Source: AE-B3B sp964543295 | GTDB lineage: Bacteria; Aerophobota; Aerophobia; Aerophobales; AE-B3A | Reading direction: 5' to 3' | Assembly (NCBI GenBank): GCA_964543295.1 | Contig: CAZIXA010000008.1 | Coordinates: 1-64,000, forward strand | Length of the DNA stretch: 64,000 nucleotides | Shown here: piece after piece, positions 16,793-24,368 of the stretch | How positions within the stretch are numbered: the stretch's first letter is position 1 | Layout of the letters: every line of letters begins with the position of its first letter | Program-made: the position numbers and the translations under genes | Notes under the pieces: model-generated | Told to the model about the DNA's origin: nothing | The model's database searches: none | Seen by the model: only the letters and a program-made list of their open reading frames with translations

Positions 16793-16808
16793 TATACAGT
16801 TCTGTATA
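16793..16808. promoter_or_regulatory. 16-bp perfect palindrome (possible operator)
   Basis: TATACAG-TT-CTGTATA lies 50 bases before the start of the membrane protein at 16859, next to TTGATA-like promoter sequence. It resembles the operators of phage-type or XRE repressors. The symmetry is seen; function is inferred. Confidence 0.5.
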
Positions 16809-16858
16809 AGATGTTAGGCAGTAAAATAAATTAAACCGCTTGCATACAGGGGGTTATT

Positions 16859-17152
16859 ATGAATATTCTAGGGTGGGTAGTTTGGGCTGTCGCAATGTTC
16901 ATATTTATTGTTCATATTTTCCTTTTTTTCCATTCTGACCCAGGCGTTAGTCGTCTTGCAAAACGATTTAGTTTTTTAATTGCAATAGGGCTAGCCATTA
17001 CAGCATTTACAAAATTATCGAAATTCCATCTCATCTGGTGGATACCTGTTGCATATCTTTTTAATCTTTGGGCTTTTTCGGCAAGAGTTCAGCGAGACGC
17101 TAAAAAATTTATTGAAAAGCTTAAGGGAAGAAAACAGGAGACGCCAAATTAG
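16859..17152 (+). CDS. small integral membrane protein, unknown function
   Basis: 97 residues with three predicted membrane helices (about 4-24, 36-52 and 60-74) and a basic, helical C-tail. A GGGGGTTATT stretch precedes the ATG. The stop codon lies inside the HU downstream repeat copy B (17140), so the coding end abuts the repeat exactly as in the first cassette. I know no family. As a single-gene cassette in a defence-rich island it could be an effector or an immunity protein, but that is conjecture. Confidence 0.6.
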   Translation: MNILGWVVWAVAMFIFIVHIFLFFHSDPGVSRLAKRFSFLIAIGLAITAFTKLSKFHLIWWIPVAYLFNLWAFSARVQRDAKKFIEKLKGRKQETPN

Positions 17153-17260
17153 CCAAAATAAGAGGCTTTAATCTTTTCAATGAAGAAAAACTTGCATTGA
17201 CAGATTTCGACGTTTTCTCTTGAGCTTCTCTCGCTTCTAGGAGCACTCATTCATAACGAA
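17140..17260 (+). repeat. HU downstream repeat, copy B (distal part only)
   Basis: The first 46 bases match 16719-16764 with one mismatch. The following part (TTGACAGATTTCGACG ... GCTTCTCTCGCTTCTAGGAGC) matches copy C up to about 18718, not copy A. No HU coding sequence is present here. Confidence 0.8.
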
Positions 17261-17374
17261 GTCAGGACGGAGAGGAGACAGCAGCCCCAGGCTGAGAAGA
17301 TGAATGAACATACCTGGCAGAGAAGTACCTCGGACACGAACAATCAAGTGCCATGCTAATCGTGGTTATGGAAA

Positions 17375-18373
17375 ATGAGGAACATTAAGAAAGATATTGA
17401 GCAGCTTGAAACTGCAGGAGAATTGCTGGACAAGGATTCCCCCACTGCAGCGAGACTGTCTTTGTTTCTTTTGGATAACTTGGTGGAACTTCTGATGTAC
17501 AGAGTTGTTAGGCAAGAGTTCGCTTTGGATGATACACTATCTTCTGTCAAACCGCCAAAGTATTCGGCCAGCAAGAGACGTAGGGTGCTTACGTATTTCA
17601 ATGACAAAGCAAATTTTCTAGTGTCAGACCTAAAGAGATTAGACCCCCACCAGAGTTCTATCTTAAAGCTTGGACATCGCCTAAGAAACGAGGCTTACCA
17701 CAGTGGCATCCTCAGAGAAAGGATTGTTATTCCACTCACTCGTATGTACTTCCGGACGGTCTGTGAGCTTCTGCCTGCTCTTTGGTTAGGGGCCGTGGGA
17801 TGGAAACGTCACAGCGAGGTGACGGATTTTCTGAAGAAATATAAACTGGATTCTCAAAGCATGAACGAGGATACTTTGGGCCAAATATGCCAGATAATAC
17901 TGAAAGGAAGGCAGTGCATAGTTCCCAGACTATCAAGGGTCCTTGCAGATGACTTGGTCTCAAGGATAGAGAGAACCGTTAAGAGCCTAGAGCATCTTCC
18001 TTCCCTCGGGCAAAGGCACTCACCAGAGGAGAATTTGAGATGGATACAATTCTGGGAGGAAACCGATATGGAACTTCGTACCGGAGCGTCAGATGAGGAA
18101 CTTCGCGACTTCTGGGAAAAAGTCAACATGACCCTCTCTGCGTTTCGTCCAAAGGTTGCGTTAGACACTCTCCACATTTGGAAGAATAGAGCAAGGAAAA
18201 TAGAATTTGAGACTTCATATGGTGCAGCTTGTGCCAAATTTGATGAGATAGACCAATCTTTCCTCAGAATAGAAAGTCTTGTGTCGGAGGCCATTGCGGA
18301 GTATGAAAAATATATAGACCTTCAAGTAGACAGCCTAATAGAAGAGGAGCACCATGGAACCATAGGCCAATAG
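17375..18373 (+). CDS. HEPN-motif protein of unknown family
   Basis: A 332-residue, mostly helical soluble protein. Residues 104-109 read R-N-E-A-Y-H inside LGHRLRNEAYHSG, which is the R-x4-H signature of HEPN ribonuclease domains that act as toxins in abortive infection and toxin-antitoxin systems. The motif sits after about 90 helical residues, as expected for a HEPN bundle. The C-terminal 200 residues are unrecognised. The gene is the third repeat-bounded cassette, with HU repeat B upstream and HU fragment C 46 bases downstream. The ribosome site is weak. The HEPN call rests on the motif and context alone. Confidence 0.6.
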   Translation: MRNIKKDIEQLETAGELLDKDSPTAARLSLFLLDNLVELLMYRVVRQEFALDDTLSSVKPPKYSASKRRRVLTYFNDKANFLVSDLKRLDPHQSSILKLGHRLRNEAYHSGILRERIVIPLTRMYFRTVCELLPALWLGAVGWKRHSEVTDFLKKYKLDSQSMNEDTLGQICQIILKGRQCIVPRLSRVLADDLVSRIERTVKSLEHLPSLGQRHSPEENLRWIQFWEETDMELRTGASDEELRDFWEKVNMTLSAFRPKVALDTLHIWKNRARKIEFETSYGAACAKFDEIDQSFLRIESLVSEAIAEYEKYIDLQVDSLIEEEHHGTIGQ

Positions 18374-18418
18374 TCCGTTTATCGGTCGGAAAACAGCGAT
18401 TTCCTGGCCAGTAGCGGG

Positions 18419-18538
18419 AATGACAAAAGAAAGATAAGAACCGGAAGGAATCCTCAGACACGACAAACTACTCAGATCCCAGCAAAAAAAGTCCCCAAAT
18501 TTAGACCGGGAAAGAGATTGAGGGAGAAGGTGAAGTAA
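18419..18538 (+). pseudogene. HU gene 3'-end fragment, copy C
   Basis: The frame reads KRKIRTGRNPQT...QIPAKKVPKFRPGKRLREKVK-stop, the last ~38 residues of an HU protein including part of the DNA-binding arm. No HU start or dimer helices lie upstream. It begins about 10 residues earlier than copy A, so the two breakpoints are different. Confidence 0.85.
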
Positions 18539-18718
18539 AAAATACCAACGTTTTTTATCCACTTTACATTTGTGGTCTTTGAAGCATGCTTATAGCAAAA
18601 GACGCAAAATTGGTCATAATAAGAGGTTTTAATCTTTTCAGTGAAAAAAAAAATATCATTGATAAGTTTTGACCTCTTCCTTTGGCTTCTCGTTGCTCTA
18701 AAAGTACTACTTTATAAT
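18539..18718 (+). repeat. HU downstream repeat, copy C
   Basis: The longest copy: AATACCAACGTTTTTTATCC as in copy A, the core at 18601-18645, then the distal part shared with copy B ending in the TACTACTTTATAATG that supplies the start codon of the next small frame. Confidence 0.8.
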
Positions 18719-18956
18719 GGGACTGAGAGCTATGAACAATCTATCTGGTCAGCTGGGTAATTTGTCTACTCCCCAAGAGCTCTTCAATACCATGCAATAT
18801 TTTCACAAGTCCACTTTCTGGAGTTTAGTAGCAATTTTGGGAGGATTCTACTGTACTCTCGGACACCATATAATGGAGAAAAAGCAAGGTATAAAACTAT
18901 TACTCAACCTCAAAATCCTTGAAATAGAGTGTAGAATATTTGGAGGAATTGGTTGA
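18717..18956 (+). CDS. small protein with one membrane segment
   Basis: 79 residues (or 74 from the second ATG at 18732), hydrophobic at about 34-50 (WSLVAILGGFYCTLG). Its ATG is in the last bases of the HU repeat and has no good ribosome site. Its stop overlaps the TTG start of the nuclease gene by four bases, which suggests translational coupling and supports it being a real gene. It may be a regulatory or membrane partner of the nuclease. No family is recognised. Confidence 0.45.
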   Translation: MGLRAMNNLSGQLGNLSTPQELFNTMQYFHKSTFWSLVAILGGFYCTLGHHIMEKKQGIKLLLNLKILEIECRIFGGIG

Positions 18957-19684
18957 AGGAAAAATACAATAAAAGATATGAGGAACAAGTGAGAAGAAAG
19001 TTTTGCTCATGGCTTAAAAAACATCATTCTCGTTGGTTCATCTCAAAAAAAAATCCTATAAAAGTCGCTATACCTACAAAGGAAATTTCGTTTAGGATGG
19101 ATCGACTTTCTCCTGACATAGACGTGTTGGCTTATTGTAAAGCTTCTGACAAGTTAATAAGCTATGAGGTGAAGGGACCTACTCGTAAATACAAAGACCA
19201 TTACATCATTGAAAGAAATGGGAAGATGGTAGGTTCTCAGGCTTACAAAGGTGACCTCGGAAAGCTCCAAAAAGGAAATCAAGAAAGATACAAAATAGAA
19301 AAGATTAGTCGTCCGCATTATCCGGATTTTGGAATTACTTATAAAGGAATAGGAGAGGCTCTTTTCAATCTTAGGTATGTTGATCAAAGTTTTTTAGTTC
19401 TACCTGAGGTTGTCTACCTCTCTCATTTCTCCCACCCGGTATTTCTTAATATTTTATTAGATAGACTCCTTCCTTTGGGTCTAATCAAATATGATTATTA
19501 CTTGCATGTGAAAGACAACAAATTAGATATTAAGGAATTTGAGGTAATTCGTAAAGCTAAAGACTCATCTTTGTGGAAGCGTTACAACGAGTCGCTCAAG
19601 AGAGAAAGCGATATAATTGAATTTGAGTATGAGGGTGAGGTACGGAGATATCTAAAAAACAAGCTGGAAAAAGGTGAACTTTAG
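18953..19684 (+). CDS. PD-(D/E)XK-type nuclease-like protein
   Basis: 243 residues from a TTG start preceded by TTTGGAGGA. Residues 55-74 read DIDVLAY...ISYEVKG, with Asp55/57, Glu72 and Lys74 spaced as the D...E-x-K catalytic core of restriction-endonuclease-fold enzymes. The rest is lysine-rich and unrecognised. The gene is coupled to the small membrane-segment protein before it. In this context a role in degrading foreign DNA is likely, but whether it cuts DNA alone or needs a partner is not visible. Confidence 0.65.
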   Translation: MKEKYNKRYEEQVRRKFCSWLKKHHSRWFISKKNPIKVAIPTKEISFRMDRLSPDIDVLAYCKASDKLISYEVKGPTRKYKDHYIIERNGKMVGSQAYKGDLGKLQKGNQERYKIEKISRPHYPDFGITYKGIGEALFNLRYVDQSFLVLPEVVYLSHFSHPVFLNILLDRLLPLGLIKYDYYLHVKDNKLDIKEFEVIRKAKDSSLWKRYNESLKRESDIIEFEYEGEVRRYLKNKLEKGEL

Positions 19685-19817
19685 TCTGAGGTCTTTTGGC
19701 CAACATGAAGTTTCGTTCTTCTTGAATAAGGAAAGTGAACAAAACTTTCAAAGAAGGAGAATAAGCAGAACAGGGTAAATTAGGTGAAAATAAGAGATCT
19801 TAAAAGGCGGTAAAAGA

Positions 19818-20633
19818 ATGGGAGAAAACTTAGAGGAAGTGAAAATCTTGGAAATAAGTGAGGGGGAGCTGGAAAGTTTCGTAAAATTGTCTCTTGATAA
19901 TATCGAAACTGGCTTAACATTAATAGACACACAGGTTAATACATACAGAGGCCCTTTAGATATTTTAGCGGTAGATAGCGAAGGATGCTTGGTGGTTATA
20001 GAGCTAAAGGTAAAGAAGAACGACGATATGCTGTTCCAAGCTGTGGATTATTGCGATTGGGTTCAAGGGAATATAGATTCAGTAAGCAGGATGTATAGGA
20101 ATATTCATCCTAAGGTGGAAGTAAACTACAAGAAGCCTCCTAGAATCATGTTAATTGCTCCCAGTTTTTCTTCTTCACTTAAGCGAAGAGCGAAGTATTT
20201 AGACATTAGTATTGATCTGTATATCTACCGGCTCATTGAGATCGGTGGTAAACGGGGCTTGCTATTCGAACAGGTTAATATTCCTCCTCGAAGGTTTCCT
20301 TCTCCTTCTCCAAAAACGATTCCAGATCTTACGAATTATCCTCAAAATGTTGAATACAGAAATTTAGTTGGGAAATTAGATGAAGCCATAAGACAAATTG
20401 GAGGTGATATAGAACCTTATCCCACAACTCAATATATAGGTTACAAAATTAAGGGATCCTACATTGCTAGTATTCATCCTAGAAAGACCGCCTGCCCTTA
20501 TGTAGATATTCTTGGTGAGGAAGGATGGGAATCACTCTCATTAGAGAGCCAAGATGATATTGAGAAAATTCTTAATTTGGTCAATAAGGCATATAGACTA
20601 AAAAAGGGAATGGTAGATACAAATAAGGTTTAA
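19818..20633 (+). CDS. NucS/DUF91-like endonuclease
   Basis: 271 residues. The N-terminal half holds a RecB-like nuclease core: GPLDILAVD (Asp48), VVIELKVKK (Glu62, Lys64) and QAVDY (Gln75), the pattern of the DUF91/NucS C-terminal nuclease domain. The C-terminal half resembles a small alpha/beta domain with DILGEEGWESLSLE. The PCNA-binding tail and N-terminal dimer domain of true NucS are not evident, so a mismatch-repair role is doubtful and a defence or accessory nuclease is likelier. The start follows GGCGGTAAAAGA. The 130 bases before it carry a weak echo (19779-19805) of the HU-repeat core. Confidence 0.75.
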   Translation: MGENLEEVKILEISEGELESFVKLSLDNIETGLTLIDTQVNTYRGPLDILAVDSEGCLVVIELKVKKNDDMLFQAVDYCDWVQGNIDSVSRMYRNIHPKVEVNYKKPPRIMLIAPSFSSSLKRRAKYLDISIDLYIYRLIEIGGKRGLLFEQVNIPPRRFPSPSPKTIPDLTNYPQNVEYRNLVGKLDEAIRQIGGDIEPYPTTQYIGYKIKGSYIASIHPRKTACPYVDILGEEGWESLSLESQDDIEKILNLVNKAYRLKKGMVDTNKV

Positions 20634-20718
20634 TTTCTAAGATAGATATGTTTAGGTTAGTAAGGTATAGAATTATCACTCAACCTCTGAACTCTTGAAT
20701 AAGAAATAGGAGTAAAAA

Positions 20719-21435
20719 ATGAATATGGATTATAAAGAACTTATAAAAGGGGCTCAATTATTTGAAAATGATCCAGTGGCTCATTTTTATGACGAATATA
20801 TGGAGGAGAAGAACTATCAAGAATGGGAAGATCCTCATAGTCTCTCTGATAATGAAGTGAGAAAACTTTTTGAGTTTATTATAAGTTGGGATCCTCATTT
20901 TGGGCAAGAGCGTGATAGAATTGCTGAATTTAGGCACGCATACCAAAATATTTACCCTCTTCTCAGAAAACTCGAGAGAGAAACAATCTACAATATAGCT
21001 TTTGAGGAGAGGGTGAGTAAAGGCAGCTTAATAACACATTCACAAGCCATTTTTCTTATTTTTGAGGAAATAGCACATTGCTTTAGAAGGTATGAATCAA
21101 CAGATACTTCAAAAATCATTCATACACTTAATCCCCACCTATTTGTTATGTGGGATAACGCAATTTGCTACCATATATTAGGTATTGAGTTGATAAAAAG
21201 GGCTTCGGGACATGATTACGCCTATAGATTTATGCCTTTAATGCAAAAAACTGTTAAAAAGATTATAAGAAGTTATACGGAGAAGCATTGCTGTAATCAG
21301 GAAGAAGCAGTAAAGAGAATATCTGAATGTGGAAACAATAAGACTTTAGCTAAGTTGATAGATGAGTATAATTGGGTTTATAAAAATAACCCGGAGAAAT
21401 TGAAAAGAGCCCACTTCGGCAAAGAGAAAAACTGA
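20719..21435 (+). CDS. unknown helical protein upstream of the SIR2-like gene
   Basis: 238 residues, largely helical, with a good ATAGGAG site. The block IIHTLNPHLFVMWDNAICYHILG near 137-160 looks like the core of a conserved domain, but I cannot name it. It contains several His, Cys and Trp residues and no membrane helix. It ends only 17 bases before the SIR2-like gene on the same strand, so the two almost certainly form an operon and probably one two-component module. Confidence 0.7.
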   Translation: MNMDYKELIKGAQLFENDPVAHFYDEYMEEKNYQEWEDPHSLSDNEVRKLFEFIISWDPHFGQERDRIAEFRHAYQNIYPLLRKLERETIYNIAFEERVSKGSLITHSQAIFLIFEEIAHCFRRYESTDTSKIIHTLNPHLFVMWDNAICYHILGIELIKRASGHDYAYRFMPLMQKTVKKIIRSYTEKHCCNQEEAVKRISECGNNKTLAKLIDEYNWVYKNNPEKLKRAHFGKEKN

Positions 21436-21452
21436 AACAAGAAACTACGAAC

Positions 21453-22481
21453 ATGTCTGAAGAAAAGACTGTATACTTCTTAGGTGCGGGGGCCTCAAAT
21501 GCTTCTGATTTTACCCTCCCAATAACGGATGGGTTTTTTCGGAAAGACGATCTTAGTCTGGAAAATTTTTCTGAGCTTCGCAAATTCATTGAGAGCACCT
21601 TTCATGGGGTTCTTTCCGAAAACCTCAATTTGGAGGATGTGATTAGTCACCTGGAGCTAAGTGTAGACAGATTTGGCTCGTTCGGGAAACGTCCTGATGC
21701 CTATCTTTATGATGCCAGAGAGCAGTTCAACCAATACGTTAGGATGCGATTGGATTATGAGTCTGTGGAGGGTAGACTCTGGTGTCCAAAATTCAAAGAG
21801 ATTTTCCAAAGTCTGAACCCGAACGATACTATTATCACTCTAAATTATGATCTCATCACGGAAAATACGCTAAATGCTATTTCACACGAAAAAGGGGTGA
21901 AGGAAAATCATACGTTGTACACAAAAATGGTTCAACTGCTTAGTCTGGACATCTACTGCAGTGGCATATTAGGAATCGACGTTCCCGAAAGGAAATTGGA
22001 ATCTGGTTGGTATCTGAAACTGCATGGTTCAACTAATTGGTATTATTGTTCCAACCCGCACTGTCTGGGTCACCAGATTATGAACGTACTCGCCATGCCT
22101 GTGGGCGGTCCTCCCCGTAATTGCAATTCTTGCGGTTCTCCTCTTGAGATGGCGATTGTCCCTCCCACGATGAATAAGGCCTTCGGAAAGTATCCCAAAT
22201 TGGGAATCATATGGAGTCTAGCTCGCCAGGAAATTGCTTCATCTACCTCCATTGTATTCATAGGTGTTTCCTTTAGGCCTTCAGATTACTATCTGAGTTG
22301 GCTAGTCAAATCATCATTCTTAGGGGCAAAGAGTAAAGACAAATCAGTCGTAGTCGTTGACAAGTGTGAATCAGTCGCCCACCGAATAGCCAAGATGATT
22401 GGTGTGAAACCAGTTTATTGCGATAATATTGACTCATATATCTCGTCAAGAAAGGAAAATAAAAAGGAGATGAACGGCTGA
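21453..22481 (+). CDS. SIR2-like domain protein (probable NAD-consuming defence effector)
   Basis: 342 residues. The N-terminus has the SIR2-like NAD-binding loop FLGAGAS at 9-15; TLNYD follows near 129, LKLHGSTNW near 190, and a zinc-ribbon pair CSNPHC...CNSC at about 198-226. FIGVSFRPSDYYLSWLV near 270 is the late SIR2 Rossmann strand. This is the SIR2_2-like family found in anti-phage systems, where the domain depletes NAD+ and kills the infected cell. The upstream partner gene may be sensor or regulator. The ribosome site is weak, but the gap is short enough for coupling. Function is assigned by family. Confidence 0.8.
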   Translation: MSEEKTVYFLGAGASNASDFTLPITDGFFRKDDLSLENFSELRKFIESTFHGVLSENLNLEDVISHLELSVDRFGSFGKRPDAYLYDAREQFNQYVRMRLDYESVEGRLWCPKFKEIFQSLNPNDTIITLNYDLITENTLNAISHEKGVKENHTLYTKMVQLLSLDIYCSGILGIDVPERKLESGWYLKLHGSTNWYYCSNPHCLGHQIMNVLAMPVGGPPRNCNSCGSPLEMAIVPPTMNKAFGKYPKLGIIWSLARQEIASSTSIVFIGVSFRPSDYYLSWLVKSSFLGAKSKDKSVVVVDKCESVAHRIAKMIGVKPVYCDNIDSYISSRKENKKEMNG

Positions 22482-22651
22482 AAGCTAACGACTAAAGGTA
22501 AGAGGAGAGAATTATCTGCTAAAGAGAGGCGTAATAGACTAATTATAAAGCTCTGGTTCGAGGCGCAATTGGAATCGGGCTAATTAAGATTTTATTCTGA
22601 TTAACAAGAAAAAACACGCACATAGAGGCTCATAGAGCCACTTTCTTAAGG

Positions 22652-22751
22652 AAAGGTAACCTGTAACCTGGGTAAATTTAAGCTCCTCTATCAAGAGATT
22701 TTTTTTAAGCCAGTTGCGAGAATAGAGGGATTTTTAGGAAAGGGAGAGGAG
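22652..22751 (+). repeat. leader repeat, copy 1
   Basis: About 100 bases before the small coiled-coil protein are about 70% identical to 23085-23188 before the next gene. Shared blocks are AAGG(T/C)AACCT, GGTAAA(A/T)TTAA, TATCAAGAGA, AAGC(C/T)AGTTG and ATAGGG(A/G)G. The rest of the 270-base gap (22482-22651) shows no gene. Confidence 0.65.
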
Positions 22752-23006
22752 ATGAGAAAAATGACGAAGTTCAGGAAAGTATTTTACACCATCGGAATAC
22801 TGGTGATCATCTTTTTGTGTCTGTGGATAATCAGGGAAATTTTCATTCTCAAACCTCCTCCAGAAACACAAACTTTGTGGGAGAAATGGACCCAAGGAGA
22901 CAGACGAAAGATGATTGAGGAAAAATGGAAGGCTTTAAAAAAGACCGAGAAAGAGTTAGAGGAATTAAAGAAAGTACGGAAACAGCTTGAAGAGCTGGGG
23001 AAGTGA
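22752..23006 (+). CDS. small single-pass coiled-coil membrane protein
   Basis: 84 residues: a basic start, one membrane helix at about 10-32 (VFYTIGILVIIFLCLWII), a proline-rich hinge, and a charged heptad-like helix at about 45-84 (KALKKTEKELEELKKVRKQLEEL). A GGGAGAGGAG site lies 4-12 bases upstream. It looks like a spacer or assembly protein with the coil outside the membrane, or inside if inverted. No family is recognised. Its leader is duplicated in front of the next gene. Confidence 0.6.
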   Translation: MRKMTKFRKVFYTIGILVIIFLCLWIIREIFILKPPPETQTLWEKWTQGDRRKMIEEKWKALKKTEKELEELKKVRKQLEELGK

Positions 23007-23084
23007 GACAAGAGGCATGAATATGAACAACTTCATCGACAAGAAAAACCGCCTTCACAGAAGATTATATACGAAGTTTTCTCA

Positions 23085-23188
23085 GGGTAAGGCAACCTAT
23101 ATGGCCTAGGTAAAATTAAAGTGTTTATATCAAGAGAATTTTATCAAGCTAGTTGTGGTATAGGGGGATCATAGGTAAAGGAGGTGAT
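23085..23188 (+). repeat. leader repeat, copy 2
   Basis: Homologous to 22652-22751, ending in AAAGGAGGTGAT, a perfect anti-anti-Shine-Dalgarno sequence 9 bases before the ATG at 23197. The retained blocks lie in the untranslated leader, which hints at shared regulation or a structured RNA. Confidence 0.65.
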
Positions 23189-23196
23189 ACGATCGG

Positions 23197-23781
23197 ATGC
23201 TATCGGAAATGATAGTTTTGCCAAAACCGATAACGAGATGCATAGTCATCCTCACCGTTTTTTTCCTGGCCAACGGTCAAGTTGTTGCCACCCAAACCGC
23301 TCTGCGTGGCCTATATGTTGGTAAAGTTGTCAGTAAAGAACCAGAAAGCGATCAAGTAGGCCAGGCTTGGGCGGAAGCTCTTCGTACAAAGCTCGTAAGA
23401 GAGTACTCCGGACGAGACACTTTCTTGATTGTTCCCGTGGATCAAAAGGATATCGAGCATACGTTGGCCATATTGAACTCATTCTTAGATATGTATTCAG
23501 ACCCCGAAATCCCAGAAGAATTTGCCTGGGTTCTTCCAAGTGGAATGATAGAATCCGGAATAAGGAGATGGATCTATCAGCGTGATTTGTATGGTATGGT
23601 TAGTTGGGAAAGTTTGATTCCCAGCCTTCTGCTTACTATGGCTCACCAACAGGGTTACCGGATCGAACACGTCACAAGTAGTTATGTGATCCTTGCTAAA
23701 CCTGTCTATGAGGAAGAGGAAAGAAAATGGGAAGACCGAATAAAGGAATATGAGGAAAAGAATAAAAGTGAAAGTGGGTAA
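23197..23781 (+). CDS. exported or membrane-anchored protein of unknown function
   Basis: 194 residues with an N-terminal hydrophobic segment at about 14-32 (CIVILTVFFLANGQVVA) that looks like a signal peptide or anchor, then a mixed alpha/beta domain. The C-terminus is a charged helix (EEEERKWEDRIKEYEEK). The perfect AAAGGAGGTGAT site suggests strong translation. It forms a three-gene group with the coiled-coil protein before it and the multi-pass protein 16 bases after. The family is not recognised. Confidence 0.6.
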   Translation: MLSEMIVLPKPITRCIVILTVFFLANGQVVATQTALRGLYVGKVVSKEPESDQVGQAWAEALRTKLVREYSGRDTFLIVPVDQKDIEHTLAILNSFLDMYSDPEIPEEFAWVLPSGMIESGIRRWIYQRDLYGMVSWESLIPSLLLTMAHQQGYRIEHVTSSYVILAKPVYEEEERKWEDRIKEYEEKNKSESG

Positions 23782-23797
23782 AGATGGGTGAGGAACT

Positions 23798-24271
23798 ATG
23801 AAATACTCTCTAATTGAGGGCTTAGCAGCTTTGGCAAGTTTTGGAGTTGTGTTGTTGGCGAATAACGACCTTTACAGGTATGTGAGGAGGTTCCTTCTCC
23901 CAAAGAATAGTAAGATAGGAATAGATACTGCTTTTTTTCATCTTGTACCCTCGTTGGGTCTTGCATATCTTGCGGGTATTCTTGGCCGCATAGTTATTAA
24001 ATCAGATATCCTGCTCGACCTTGATAAGCTTCTTATGTTGGCTGTGGTGCTGGGCTTGTCGATGCCTTTTCTCGTAACTTTCCACCGGCTATTTTCAGAC
24101 ATAATCTCTGCTTTGTCCGAAAAACGAGGCAGTTTATTTAAAAGGGCCATGTTTGCGGTGTGGGGAGGATTATTTGTTGGCTTTGTTGTGTCGTCGTGGT
24201 ACATATGGTATGGGTTAGCAATGTTTATTTTTATCTTCTTGCTACCTCCCATTTCGAAATACGTCCGCTAA
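23798..24271 (+). CDS. four-helix integral membrane protein, unknown
   Basis: 157 residues with hydrophobic helices at about 5-22, 46-65, 78-98 and 120-150. A weak GAGGAAC site precedes the ATG. It follows the exported protein by 16 bases and probably belongs to the same operon. No catalytic motif or known family is visible. It could be the membrane component for the neighbouring exported protein. Confidence 0.6.
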   Translation: MKYSLIEGLAALASFGVVLLANNDLYRYVRRFLLPKNSKIGIDTAFFHLVPSLGLAYLAGILGRIVIKSDILLDLDKLLMLAVVLGLSMPFLVTFHRLFSDIISALSEKRGSLFKRAMFAVWGGLFVGFVVSSWYIWYGLAMFIFIFLLPPISKYVR

Positions 24272-24368
24272 TCATTAGATTAGATTCTGATTAATGATAC
24301 AGTCAACGTAGTTCTGGAGAGAGAAGAGCGGAAGGAAAAATCTAAGAGAATTATAGGAGAAATAGGAG

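Noticed and set aside
17736..18562. Minus-strand frames opposite the HEPN-motif gene
   Set aside because: No family similarity; the plus-strand frame is longer and carries the R-x4-H motif.
16238..19818. An integron with attC sites
   Set aside because: The repeat-cassette pattern is similar, but no integrase gene is in the window and the repeat ends do not show the paired core sites (RYYYAAC/GTTRRRY) of attC.
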